Below the pieces are notes generated by a model. It did not search any database, was not told the DNA's origin, and worked only from the letters and a program-made list of their open reading frames with translations. Below are positions 54,516 through 64,000 of a stretch of 64,000 nucleotides of DNA, piece by piece. Origin of the DNA: Aspidapion aeneum. Its lineage: Eukaryota > Arthropoda > Insecta > Coleoptera > Brentidae. The first letter of the stretch is position 1. The number at the start of each line of letters is the position of its first letter. The position numbers were made by a program, and so were the translations under genes. The stretch covers positions 40,736,909 to 40,800,908 of the forward strand of contig OY755045.1 in the NCBI GenBank assembly GCA_963576565.1, read 5' to 3'.

Positions 54516-54790
54516 TAATAGATGCTTTTACTAGTGCTCAATGCTATCGAGCTTTTTTAAAGTCTATAAACGCAATATATAATGAAATGTTGTATTCGTT
54601 GGCTGGTTCTATTAGGATTTTCATGATTCATAGGTAATCAACTGTACTGAAACCTTTTCTGAAACGTGCTTGTTTTTTGAATTGATATAAATCCGTCAAA
54701 TTTTGTTGTTAGTCTATCTGTTAATATTTTTGTGAAAAGCTTATAAATTGCATTGATACATACATACTTTTATTAATAACCTAGAAAAAT

Positions 54791-55047
54791 ATCAGGTCCG
54801 TCATGCCAATTATTTTGATTTCGGGCCTTTATTTTTGGCAGATCCCGGTGTTCCATTCCCCCAACGATTTGATTTGAATAAATGAATAAATGAACGTAGG
54901 CAAAGTAAAGGCGCAAATAAATAACTGCGAGATCGAGTACTGCTTTTTTTTTGTTGCTTATCGATTTGAATACATATAAGTTTAGGTTTTTGCCTTTACC
55001 CTAAAATAGAAACCTAGCAACACCCAATAATTTTTTCATCAAACGCC
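54791..55047. other. Spacer between LINE and MITE
   Basis: AT-rich DNA with no recognised reading frame. Confidence 0.4.
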
Positions 55048-55055
55048 GCTATAAA

Positions 55056-55594
55056 CAGTGGCGACTCGTGATTTTCAGGATCAGGAAGGTCGTAGATTCA
55101 CGAAGCAATTGCAGTTTAATATAAGTTTTACTGTTTGATTGTGAGGCAAATTCGTCTGTCCTTTAAATTTGCGAACCTACTTATCATGAAACTATTAATT
55201 AATTTAATGGTAACTGGTAAATAGGAAACATTTTGCAAAATAATGAAAACGAAAACTGAAATTAAACAATACTCCGGTTGAACAGTGGATTCGCTGACCA
55301 GCGGGAGTACGCGACATTTCATGACAACCATCGGACGGGAAACCTTTACTCTGCGACTTGACAACTCAAGCGAAAAACGGAAGCTGCTTCAACAATGTAT
55401 GTTTTCTCTGTGCTCTGGCTTCACAGTGGGGCAGGCTTGCGATTGGTTTATTCATTAATGTATTATAAGGTAACCAACCATTCGGTTTTGCCGATTTTCA
55501 ACCAGTTTTTTTGTCCTCTTTTAGATTATAATGTTCAGCTAGTAAAAAGAGGTGAGGCAGCGCTTTATCTGCGGCATAGGGTAAGCCGCCACTG
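55056..55594. mobile_element. hAT-type MITE, 539 bp
   Basis: Ends CAGTGGCGACTCG and TAAGCCGCCACTG. Flanks GCTATAAA (55,048-55,055) and GCTATAAT (55,595-55,602) are a target duplication with one mismatch. Open frames inside (55,128-55,364 minus, 55,395-55,601 plus) are unrelated to any transposase. Confidence 0.85.
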
Positions 55595-55609
55595 GCTATA
55601 ATAATACGT

Positions 55610-55740
55610 CACGAAAAAATTCAGGATTTTTGACCCCTCTCCCCCTTTCGTAACGCATTTTCAAGAAAAAACGCACTAAAATAACATTGAAAATCCAAAT
55701 CCCCGCACCCCTTTATAGTCCTTGCCATAGGCAGTTACAC
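55610..55740. repeat. Relic of the TTAAATTACGTAACGC MITE family
   Basis: AATTCAGGATTTTTGACCCC, CGTAACGCATTTTCAAGAAA and ATAGTCCTTGCCATA match 60,880-60,960 and, inversely, 63,443-63,470. Confidence 0.6.
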
Positions 55741-55929
55741 TTTTGTGACATTTCCAGAAGAATCTGAAAAATGGCCTGTCTTTGATGTGTTTTTATCTGT
55801 TCGTTTTTTTTTTGTCAACCTACAGTCAGCATCTTTTTATCCAGAGACAATGACAGTTTTACCTTTAATTTTATACCAACATGACATGTTTACTTTTTAA
55901 TATATTTCTGGTTAGGAAATATGTTTATT

Positions 55930-56333
55930 TCACGTCAAAGTCACAACTACTTACTCAGAAAGAATCGCTAGAAAAGATCCAAAGACGTGTACTTAAGCTT
56001 TTGTACTTTAAATCAACCGGTAATTATCCTCCTCAAGGTCACCCTCACACTGACCTTATGCAACTGTTTAATATTCAGCTACTCGACAGACGTAGGCAGT
56101 CGGCCTCTCAAACGTTTCTATATAAAATTCTCCATAACCAAATTGATAGCATAAATATTTTAGAGAGAATAAACTTTTCTATTCCACGGCTAAACTCCAG
56201 ACAATCACCACTTTTTTATCTTCCTACTCCTCGAGTCAATGCAATGCAATTCTCGCCAATCTATACAATTTGCGACACTCATAATAAATATATGCAGGGT
56301 ATCGATATCTTTAAGGGGGCAAACGTCGCCTGA
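55930..56333 (+). pseudogene. Jockey/CR1-type LINE, C-terminal end of the reverse-transcriptase protein
   Basis: The frame reads SLEKIQRRVLKLLYF, then LMQLFNIQLLDRRRQSASQT, FLYKILHNQID, and RQSPLFYLPTPRVNAMQFSP with IYTICDTHNKY, ending at 56,333. This is the thumb and C-terminal region shared by Jockey- and CR1-like LINEs (LE.IQRRFL...L...L..RR...FLYKLL...F..P..R.N.....PI.....YN). The catalytic YADD domain upstream is missing; upstream of about 55,930 the similarity ends. A 5'-truncated insertion is the usual fate of such elements. Confidence 0.72.
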
Positions 56334-57203
56334 AAACTTACCATCTGACAACACTGATATCCAATTTTTTGGCCAAATCTTTTTTCTAATAGAACTAGAA
56401 AACGAGAAAGCGGCACGCGTCGAAACTTTGAGGGGTGCATTTTTAAAGCATTTTTCGCAACTGTATCTTGACAGTTTTTTGCTAATTTATCTTATTCAAA
56501 AGATAAAAAAATATTTATGGCTAAATCCCAACAACACTTCAAAACAAAGTTTGGAAAATCTATGATCTTGCGTCACCTTGTATAAACTACAGCGAACTGT
56601 AACAATAATTTCTCGTTTTTCCTATGTTTTAGGTAAATACAAACAAAAACAAAAAATCTAACAAGATACGTTTGACAATTTTGACAAAATCTTTTATATA
56701 AACAAGATAAATATATATTTTTTCATTTTCTAAGCGAGATCTATTAGGATTTTTAAAAGCGGAGTAAAGTCGATATCGGAGCGAAAAAGTATACTTCATA
56801 ATGTTGCTACTAGGGGCCATCACTTATTCACCAAAATTAAAATCACGTGATTCTAATGAATGCAGAACACTAGGTAAATTCGGTAAAAAAAATTCGGTGT
56901 AGGGTAATTAGCTGATCAAGGTCACATGACCCGTGTTTTAGTATTGGCTTAGAATATTGAACTAGCCATTTTGTAATAGTATTGGTAAGATTTGAATATT
57001 TCTTAGATATAAAATTGAGATGTTGATCCAAAAATGGTATATTCTTCGATGAATCTGAACGATATATAATAATAATAATGATAATAAAGGTAATTCCCAC
57101 ATTGAATATAAACTCCCAGCTACTTGTTATATGGGACAACCATTTAAAAAAGTTTGGTTTCTACTTCTTGGATATTCGTTGAGCAGCTGCAAGCTTACCA
57201 TAT
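56334..57203. other. No recognised gene
   Basis: The first part may be a continuation of the LINE tail or a duplicate target. (TAA)n-like runs occur at 57,063-57,085. No coding or repeat match is seen. Confidence 0.35.
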
Positions 57204-58145
57204 ACAGGTGTCCCATAACTTAGGGGCCATAGTGCCAGGGGATAGAGGAGGTTATTTCCGAGAAAAAAGTTTATATAACATGGGGGTAAACACATCTGTT
57301 TTTAAGATATAGGCTTTTTTAAGTTGTACAAGTGGAGGGAAAAAGGGTTTTAAAAGCTAATTGTGATTCAAAAATGTGGTATTCTTTTTAATTAAACTAC
57401 AAGTTGAGAAGATACAGGCTGTCAAAATAACCACCAAAAATGTATAAAAAATAATAATTAAAAAAATAATAATTTTTGCTTACTTATTCTTTAAAAAAAT
57501 ATCAATAATATTTCATTGTTATGTCTCGCTGGAGACTATAAAAAAAACATTGAGTTTAATATGACATTTATAAAAGTATATACAAAAAAAATAGTTTTTT
57601 CCTAAAAAAAAAATTGTGTGTGTTTAAGACCACACGGCAGAAGTGTAAACTTCAACAAGGCTAAATTAATAATACTGCCCTTCATCTGCATCATTATATC
57701 GCTCGCTGAATGCACGGATCACCCAACAAATCTCACAGTTAGTCGACTCGAGCCGGCTTCACCCGAATGAGCGTTACATAGCCGAGCCTGACGGCTCAGT
57801 TTAATTCACTACCCACAAAAACTGCTAAACGCGCCTAAAGAGGTTTACACACAGACTTCAAAATTTTGAAGTCTGTGGGTTTACACTTAAAAAATTAACC
57901 GATTAATTTTTTTCACAATAATTTTTATTTCAATTTATTGCTCTTGTTCTAGTACACGACTTTACCCATTTTCATTTTTCTACTGCGTTTTTTTAAAGTT
58001 ATTATCAAAAAAGTTAAAAAAATTGACACTTTGATGCTCTGTATCTCGACAAAGAGTTTTGACTCATGAATTATAGGAACGTTTTTATCAGACAAGACCT
58101 CTATCACCTGGTGGCCTATGGCCCCTAAGTTTTGGGACACCCTAT
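57204..58145. mobile_element. Mariner-like element with GGTGTCCC ends, copy 1
   Basis: The left end CAGGTGTCCCATAACTTAGG and right end CCCCTAAGTTTTGGGACACC are inverse, followed inside by GGGGCCATAG and GATAGAGG on both sides. TATA flanks both ends. TA duplication plus (C)AGGGTGTCCCA-type ends suit Tc1/mariner-like non-autonomous elements. An inner palindrome (ACACAGACTTCAAAATTTTG about 57,850) and a GC-richer patch (57,680-57,840) have no coding meaning that I recognise. Confidence 0.65.
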
Positions 58146-58206
58146 ATAAACAAAAACCGAATATTATTATTTTTTCAAGGCTTTGGAGATTGTATTAGTT
58201 TTTACA

Positions 58207-58412
58207 CCAGTAGGTACAAAACAGCGCTGAGCAAAATGGCGCGGAACAAAATAGGGGCGACAAAATAGCACTGCGACGAAATAGCACTGCGACAAACAGC
58301 GCTACGATAAAAAGCAAGGGAAAATTGCTCACAGATAAATAAACAAACTTAAAAAAGCGCTACTTTGATGCCGCTATTTTGTTCCGCGCTGTTTTGTACC
58401 GGTGCCTATATT
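58207..58412. repeat. Fold-back with CAGCGCTG/TAGCAC repeats
   Basis: GGTACAAAACAGCGCTGAGC...GCGGAACAAAATAG at the left is mirrored by CTATTTTGTTCCGCGCTGTT...GTACC at the right. The interior repeats GCGACAAAATAGCACT. Probably a MITE of unknown class. Confidence 0.7.
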
Positions 58413-59621
58413 TTACCAAGTTTCAATAGCACCAAAGTTTAAAAAACAGGCAGGCTTACGTTATGACACCCGCACGAAAGTCCAAGAAAACGAAATCGAA
58501 CCGTTAACTATTATGAGGCTAAATTTGTTCGCGAAGTTTTTATAATAATCATATCGGACAAGTCTGTTTGTTCGCAGGTGTCTAGGTCTCAAATTAGTGA
58601 ACCGATTTAAATGCGACTTTCTTTATTGAAATCTGGATTTATTGTTGACTAGATGTAACAGAAGTTGTTGAGAACTATTTTTGTATTTAATAATTAAATG
58701 GCTCATGTTTTTAATTTTCTTAATATTGTTTATTGTTATGAAGCATATTTTACACTAACAATTCCTAAAATAAGTAAATACTAAAAAATGGAATTATCTC
58801 CAAACTTAGTGTGCATAGACACTTCGTTTCTCAGGTGGCTGCTAACTTACCTCAAGTGTTAAAAAAGTTTTCAGTAAGGATCGTTTTTTACGGCATCTGC
58901 TGGTTTCTCTGAAAACATACAACTAAAACCTGTAAATTATTAACAATTATGCAGGATATATAGGTTTCTTTTCTTATGTAGTTATTTTAATGACTTCTAA
59001 TTCGAAATGATTGGGTTTTTTAAGGATATGGTTAATTACTTCAGGTTACGTCAGGTCTAGCCTGACACCTAATTTGAAAATTATCTTGCTTTATTCATAT
59101 ACTCACAAAACCCCGTAACAAAAGAAAACTAAATATTGCATAATTTGTATCGATAATTGTCAGAAACATTATTCTGTTTTAATATTTTATACCGCACGAT
59201 AAAAAAAATTGTATTAGATCAAAGCAAATTGCTTTGAAGTAAAATAATTTGTGCTTTCCTATTCACCAAGAGAATATTTTCTTGATATATCACAAAAAAT
59301 GTCTTGCCTCTTATTATAATGTGAAACAGAATTTTTTTTTATAAATTAGAACTGAATGAAGACAATTTGCTTTGTTACTAAATGGAATATACTGAAACAA
59401 AACAATTAAAGAAGAAAAATAAAGTCTCACTTTAAGATTAAACATTGCGTTGAACTAAAAAGAAATATTTTAATTCAAAACAAATTGTTTTACGGTAAAA
59501 CAATTTATTCAAGAATAGAACGTGTTTTCATTCTAGACAAAAATTTTTACCGTGGGCGTTTTCATTATTAGACAAGGCAAAAATTTAGGATGTCCAACTA
59601 ATTGTATCTCTTTACCATATT
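58413..59621. other. AT-rich stretch
   Basis: 58,560-58,640 has a LINE-tail-like phrase (TTAGTGAACCGATTTAAATG). 59,210-59,520 repeats AAACAA(T/A)TTGTTTTA-like text. No coding sequence. Confidence 0.4.
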
Positions 59622-60632
59622 TTGTACACATATATAGTACCATTCCACGGTTCCAAGAACCTATACTTCGTCAAGTTTTTTGTTTACTTGTCTGAGGCGC
59701 AGAGGCGATCTACTGAGATACGAGATTCCTACAAACTTGTCTCTTATTTATTATATTTTTTCACAAACGAGATCACCCTGTATATCTACCTATATTTTTT
59801 AAAAGCTGTCAAAATGTCTAATTAAATAATGTATTAGAAATTTTTTGAAATTAAGTATTTAGATTTTCCAAAAAATTTGCGATTTAAAAAAAATATTTTT
59901 TTTGTTTTTTAATCTTCAAAAGCAGAAAATATAAAACAAATAATACGGTTTACCACAGAAATCTGTTAACTACTAAAAAATAATTTAAAAAAAGTCAAAT
60001 TTGCTACTATACAGGGGAAACACGATAAGGTTTTATGCTGACAAAAACAAGCAAAATCGCATTTTTTTAAAGATATTTTATTGATTCGGATTAATCGAAT
60101 TTTCTTTAAAATATTTTTAATTATTCACCAGTTTGCAGCAGAATTTTGGTGCTTTCGCAAAAAAAATTCTAGATACAAGGACATAAGCCACACAAATAAT
60201 CAGAAATATTAAAAATGCCGATTTGGTGTCAATTTTGTCCGTTCTTGCCATTTCTACTGGGGATTTTATCTGGTAAATTTTTTTTCGTTTCTTATATATT
60301 TCTAAACAAAAAAGTGTCACATTTGTCTATCTGCGCGATGGTGCTCTATATCCAATTATTTATTCTAGCAAGCCATGTTTTTTTTTAGTATTTCTATTAA
60401 TTTTTTATACTTTACAATTATCAACAGAAATATTATGGTTGACAAGCAAACCTGATATTTTTCTTTAATTTAAAAAAAAATTAAACAGCTTTTAAAAAAA
60501 TTTTGGCAGTATATACAGGGTGGTCCCGTTTGTGAAGAAATATAATAAATGTCAGTAAATCGCCTCTACGCCACAGACCAGCTAACAAAAAATAAAGTAA
60601 GTTCTTGGAACCGTGGAAGGTACTGTATATGT
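59622..60632. repeat. 1-kb inverted repeat, arms ~150-190 bp
   Basis: CCACGGTTCCAAGAACCTATA and AGAGGCGATCTACTGAGAT, then TTCACAAACGAGATCACCCTG, at 59,643-59,780 are mirrored at 60,512-60,625. The arms continue inward through TTTTTTAAAAGCTG. As in the 20.8-25.0 kb palindrome, the TACAGGGTGG end-like motif lies toward the centre. Confidence 0.82.
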
Positions 60633-60869
60633 ATTGGTTGATATAGAGAAAACCCAAACGAACTCGTTCTTTTGCTTGTAGATATTAGCATGGTGTAAAC
60701 GGCCTGCAAACGATATTCGCTCCATTGCCTTAAAGACCAGCGGTACAATAATTGGAAAATTTAATGCGTCCCTAAAACAAAATTATTTTTTAAATAAAGC
60801 TAGAAAGCAGTGCAAAGAAGTAACCACGTCAATTTCCCTCATATTAACATAAATAAGTACTGCTTATTA

Positions 60870-61034
60870 GAGAACGTCCTTAAATTACGTAACGCAAAAA
60901 TTCAGGATTTTTGACCCCCCCCTCCCCCCCTCGTACCGCATTTTCAAGAAAAAACACATGAAAAAAAACATTGAGTGTAACGCAAGGCCAAACCCCCCCC
61001 CCCCTTGAGCGTTATGTAATTTAAGGACAGGCCC
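60870..61034. mobile_element. MITE with GTCCTTAAATTACGTAACGC ends (possibly PIF/Harbinger-like)
   Basis: The left end GTCCTTAAATTACGTAACGC and the right end GCGTTATGTAATTTAAGGAC are inverse, and TTA stands on both sides. A 3-bp TTA duplication with ends starting GGGCCTG (right) fits PIF/Harbinger. C-tracts of 7-14 bases lie inside. Related pieces are at 55,610 and 63,443. Confidence 0.6.
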
Positions 61035-61230
61035 TTAATTGTTATAATAGTTTACAATATACTTTACCTATCATTATTGATGGTCTCCTTTTTACGTGAA
61101 TATTAGTGTTCATATAATTTTGATATTAAATCTCAAAAAGAAATGGATCGACTAAACTTCCCTCCTAGCTAAGTGGCTACTGTAGAAGTCAATAGAGCTG
61201 CTTTAAGTTTTTAAATTAATATGTTTCAAA

Positions 61231-61495
61231 CAGTGGCGGATCCAGGGGGGCGGATCCAGGGGCGCCCCCCGAGAATTTTTTGAATATACAAAAAATTTGT
61301 AAAAAGTAATGTTTTTGCTAATAAAAATTCAAAATTTTTGCCTGCGCATGAAAGTGTCTATTGTTATTATCATCGAAATTACAACCACTGACTAATTCAA
61401 TAAAATGCTGCTTAAAAAAATATATACTGTTTTTTACCAACAGAGAATGTCACCTAAAGTGGCACCCCCGAGAAGCACCTCTGGATCCGCCCTTG
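61231..61495. mobile_element. hAT-type MITE, CAGTGGCGGATCCAGG family, copy 2
   Basis: Ends CAGTGGCGGATCCAGG and CTGGATCCGCCCTTG. Flanks GTTTCAAA and GATTCAAA differ at one base. Compared with 13,445-13,643 it has about 70 bp more inside (61,338-61,420), bounded by AATTCAATAAAAT-like text, and a doubled GGATCCAGG at the left. Confidence 0.88.
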
Positions 61496-61746
61496 GATTC
61501 AAATATCTTAGGAAATAAAGCTTGTTATATTTTATTTAAAATATATTTTAATAAACCTTAAAATACTAAATAAATTTTCTAGCTACTTTTTACTTTATTG
61601 AATATATTCAAATAAACAAATAGACTCTCAGGCAGATATACGATAAAATATCCCTAATTTAGGTCAAAATATTTGAAAATAATTTTTTGACGTTATTTAT
61701 ACTTAAAAAAATAAGAAAAACAATAAAAAATTATTAAATTACTCAC

Positions 61747-61827
61747 CCTGTCTCCGTGTTGGCTTTCGCAACTTTTGCTTCTCTTCCTTGGTCCGCAAAC
61801 TCCTCATCATGAGTCACCAAGGTATCA
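61747..61827 (-). CDS. Unassigned candidate internal exon (81 bp)
   Basis: On the minus strand an acceptor-like AAATTTTAG precedes, and a donor-like GTGAGT follows. Between them one frame is open, reading DTLVTHDEEFADQGREAKVA and KANTET; the other two are less protein-like. The length is a multiple of 3 with matching phases at both edges. The charged composition differs from the AT-rich surroundings. No family is recognised, and neighbouring exons were not found. The ACAGGGTG at the donor also resembles TE ends in this window, so chance cannot be excluded. Confidence 0.25.
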
Positions 61828-61963
61828 CTAAAATTTAACATGCAATTTTTATGATATATCATACGTGTAATGGTCATCTAGTTCAGTTTCGAGAAAAACC
61901 AAATAGTAGGATAACATTGATGTGTAAATATTTAAATTTTGATTTTTGCATTGTTTATACAGG

Positions 61964-62492
61964 GTGTCCCATAATTTAGGAGCCATAGGCCAACAGGTGA
62001 TAGAGGAGGTCATGTCTGATAAAAAGTTTCCGCATGGGTTCATCAAAGTTGGAGATTTTTTAAACTTTTTTAATAATAACTTTTTAAAAGCACCCAGTAA
62101 AAATATGAAATTGGCTAAAGTCGTTTATTAGAACAAGAGCAATAAATTGAATTAAAAATAATGTTTGAAAAAATTAATCGGTCAATTTTTTTCAGAAAAA
62201 ACAAATTTTTTGGTATACATTTTTGTAAATGCCTTATTTTATTTTTTATAAATTTTTGGAGGTTATTTTGACAGCCTGTATCTTCTCAACTTGAACTTTT
62301 ATCAAAAAAAATAATACCACATTTTTGAATCACAATTACCTGAGTATTCAGCTGGCTGTGACAGATTTAATTTTTTTTCTAAAACCCTTTTTCTCCCCAC
62401 TCGTCTAACTTTAAAAATCCTATATCTTAAAAACAGATGTACGTTGACTCCCATCTTATATAAACTTTTTTCTCGGAAATAACCTTCTCTCA
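61964..62492. mobile_element. Mariner-like element with GGGTGTCCC ends, copy 2 (shortened)
   Basis: TACAGGGTGTCCCATAATTT, GGAGCCATAGGCCAACAGG and ATAGAGGAGGTCATGTCTG correspond to the inverse of the right end of 57,204-58,145. CTTTTTTCTCGGAAATAACC corresponds to its left arm. The last terminal ~40 bp are missing at the right. Internal frames are not transposase. Confidence 0.65.
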
Positions 62493-63209
62493 CGTCCCTG
62501 AAAATATTAAGATAAATATTTGTTACAATATTTTTCGATATACTTTACCTATCATATTTAATGATCTACTTATTCTGCTTTCTTTTGTATGAATAGGAAT
62601 GCTCATATGAAATTCTGTATCTGTAAAGAATAATTCAAAAGTAAATGGATCAACTACCTTCCTAGCTAATAACCTACTGTAGAAAGCATAGCTGCTGTAA
62701 GTTCTAAAAAAATATGTTCAAAATATCTTAGAAACTAAAGCATGCTAGAATATATTTAAAAAATAAAGGTATGAAAAAAAGTTTTAAAAAAAATTAGGCA
62801 CTTGTTTGTGCGTTTTCTTATTTTTTTTTAAATCACAGATGCAACTGATTATTATTATCTGCCTACTGTATTAAAAAATAACTACTTACTTATTATGATG
62901 ATGTTGAAGAGGCCGGACGAGCTTTTTCTGGCAAGAAAGCGGCATTTCTTTTTGAACAAAAAATTTAAACATTTACTTTGAAACGAACAAAATGCCAAAG
63001 TATTTGATTAGTGACTTTAGGTGACACTGTCATCCTAAAAATTCTAACAGGAGGCCTTACTGTACTTTAACCAAATTCGGAACACTCTGTCCTAAGTCGA
63101 CATCACCTATTACTCTAAACAAAACCACCTACCGGGGGCAATGCTTTACTCAGTAGTGCCACCTTTTCACTGATATTTAACTATTTTGCATTGTTGCCTT
63201 TTACGTAAA
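62493..63209. other. AT-rich stretch with one GC-richer patch
   Basis: 62,895-62,960 is open in several frames (plus: EEAGRAFSGKKAAFLFEQKI; minus: CSKRNAAFLPEKARPASSTS) and is followed on the minus strand by a GTAAGT donor-like site. No family is recognised and the strand cannot be decided. Confidence 0.3.
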
Positions 63210-63442
63210 AAAATTGCCTAAATGGAATTTGTCCCCTTAATTGCAGTATATCAGCAGTCAAACAAGTATTTAGACGTTAGAGTTCCTACTTTTTATTTAA
63301 GATATACTGTATACATCTATCTTTTTGTACTTATTTTTCTTATATTATTTATAGTTATTGTAAACATTTTTTTTTGTAAACTTCCTGCCCTGTAATTTGG
63401 TATTACCTGTTGGGCAGTGTAAATAAATAAATAAATAAATAA
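63210..63442 (+). mobile_element. 3' end of a LINE with (AAAT)n tail
   Basis: TTCCTGCCCTGTAATTTGG, TTACCTGTTGGGCAGTGT and (AAAT)5 form the usual 3' end of Jockey/CR1-like LINEs. The coding part is missing (5' truncation). It ends next to a piece of the TTAAATTACGTAACGC MITE family (63,443-63,496), so it may have inserted in or beside it. Confidence 0.6.
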
Positions 63443-64000
63443 AGTGTAACTGCGTATGGCAAGGACTATAGCATTACGTAATTTAAGGACAGGCCCAAAA
63501 TGCTCGATGTTCCAATGAATTGAAACGAGTTTTTTTAATTAAATCAGATTTTACTTAAAATAAATTGTACTAAATTATTTAAAATTCACTTTTACCAAAA
63601 TGCTGATCTATATTATTTTCGGCTCGATTTTCAGTTGGGTAATTTTTCTTTCAAATATTAATTTAACACTCGAGTAGTGACTTGGGAAAGAACATATACA
63701 TAATATTCCAATACCCACGGTAACTGCCCATTCATGATGCAAACATGAGGGCCTTGGGGTCTTTAAGCAAAAAAGACCTGATTGGTTGCTTTCAAAGACA
63801 TATGCATATTATTTCCATATAGTACGTATTATTGCAATACCTACCAGAATGCAAACATATTTGAAATAGCAATATCAATGGGTATAAGTCTAGATCCTCT
63901 TTGCGGTCCTTGAGATAAAATGTCCTGATTGGATATACTTTTACGCATAAATATTATTTTATTCTTGTATTCGTTACGACAAATCATCGGCATACAGTTG
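63443..64000. other. MITE remnant and anonymous DNA
   Basis: 63,443-63,496 (TATGGCAAGGACTATA ... ACGTAATTTAAGGACAGGCC) belongs to the 60,870 MITE family. Further right, GACCTGATTGG...CATATTATTTCC and GTCCTGATTGG...AATATTATTTT may be a diverged tandem pair about 165 bp apart. No gene. Confidence 0.45.

Larger units (their letters stand above)
53300..54790 (-). pseudogene. RTE-type non-LTR retrotransposon, reverse transcriptase and C-terminus, broken
   Basis: Read on the minus strand from 54,790 downward. The fingers/palm start gives ARFRKGFSTVDYL, then MKILIEPANEYNISLYIAF and IDFKKA (motif A). After an interruption comes INIHEGTKPIGIRRAVRKGD with TISPKLL (motif B). LDWEDIGMKVNGQYLNDL and IRYADHIALI follow (motif C, YADD changed to YADH). 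Then RNKTKVRDVKGEVAKLKWKF and finally GRPQMK*AGDLKQHAGTRWM, NTATDREEWQILGKAYVQR, the typical C-terminal end of RTE/Proto-RTE elements. Stops and frameshifts are frequent, motif C is mutated, and the endonuclease is not visible, so it cannot be active. An insertion lies at 54,250-54,510. Confidence 0.82.

Noticed and set aside
55881..55930. Using ATG 55,881 as the start of the Jockey/CR1 protein
   Set aside because: The first ~16 residues do not resemble the family. The match begins near 55,930, so the ATG is just upstream of a truncated insertion.

Overview
This window looks like intergenic or heterochromatin-like DNA from an arthropod nuclear genome, most likely an insect. It is strongly AT-rich and has no operon-like gene packing. 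I see no intact multi-exon gene. It is full of short transposable-element (TE) relics: hAT-type MITEs with 8-bp target duplications, pogo- and mariner-like MITEs, RTE- and Jockey/CR1-like LINE fragments, and many large fold-back structures. A 10-bp array built from TTAGG and TTGGG halves also fits an insect. The species cannot be named from sequence alone.

Layout. 1-5.8 kb: a small hairpin, one arm of a fold-back family with GGCGCC ends, split by an insertion carrying a 128-bp minisatellite, a decayed hAT transposon with its dimerisation domain, and a mariner-like helix-turn-helix fragment. 5.8-9.6 kb: relics of a ~0.7 kb element that carries an internal CAGA microsatellite (called the STR-element here), with nested MITEs. 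9.6-14.4 kb: fold-backs, a 1.1 kb element filled with ACGTTTTAAAACGT-type palindromes, a LITAF-like coding fragment, a second hAT transposase tail and several MITEs. 15.2-25 kb: two multi-kilobase inverted repeats (15.2-17.8 and 20.8-25.0 kb). 25.5-27.9 kb: an 18-19 bp minisatellite and a ~418-bp tandem repeat. 30.3-32.0 kb: the telomere-like decamer array. 32.6-37.5 kb: a short GGCGCC fold-back beside an exon-like fragment, a tRNA-like gene, an inverted repeat, and a hAT-like element rich in AAGTACTT. 37.9-45.1 kb: two head-to-head STR-elements, one with its microsatellite grown into a 5.65-kb octamer array. 46.5-49.2 kb: a THAP-like first exon and the complete 1.3-kb GGCGCC fold-back. 49.9-64 kb: fold-backs, a recent 269-bp tandem duplication, two hammerhead-like RNA motifs, an RTE LINE on the minus strand, a Jockey/CR1 LINE tail, mariner-like elements and a LINE 3' end.

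The most striking feature is the octamer array at 38.9-44.55 kb. It sits at the exact place of the short CAGA microsatellite in the STR-element, and the neighbouring copy preserves a likely pre-expansion state: a run of tetramers with one variant tetramer. The very long open frames across it are artefacts of an 8-bp motif that is free of stops in all six frames.

Possible host coding sequence is limited to short exon-like pieces: THAP at 46,585-46,661 (-), LITAF at 12,645-12,731 (+), and unassigned candidates at 33,048-33,169 (+), 36,0xx-36,2xx and 61,747-61,827 (-). Each is tentative because no partner exons were found.
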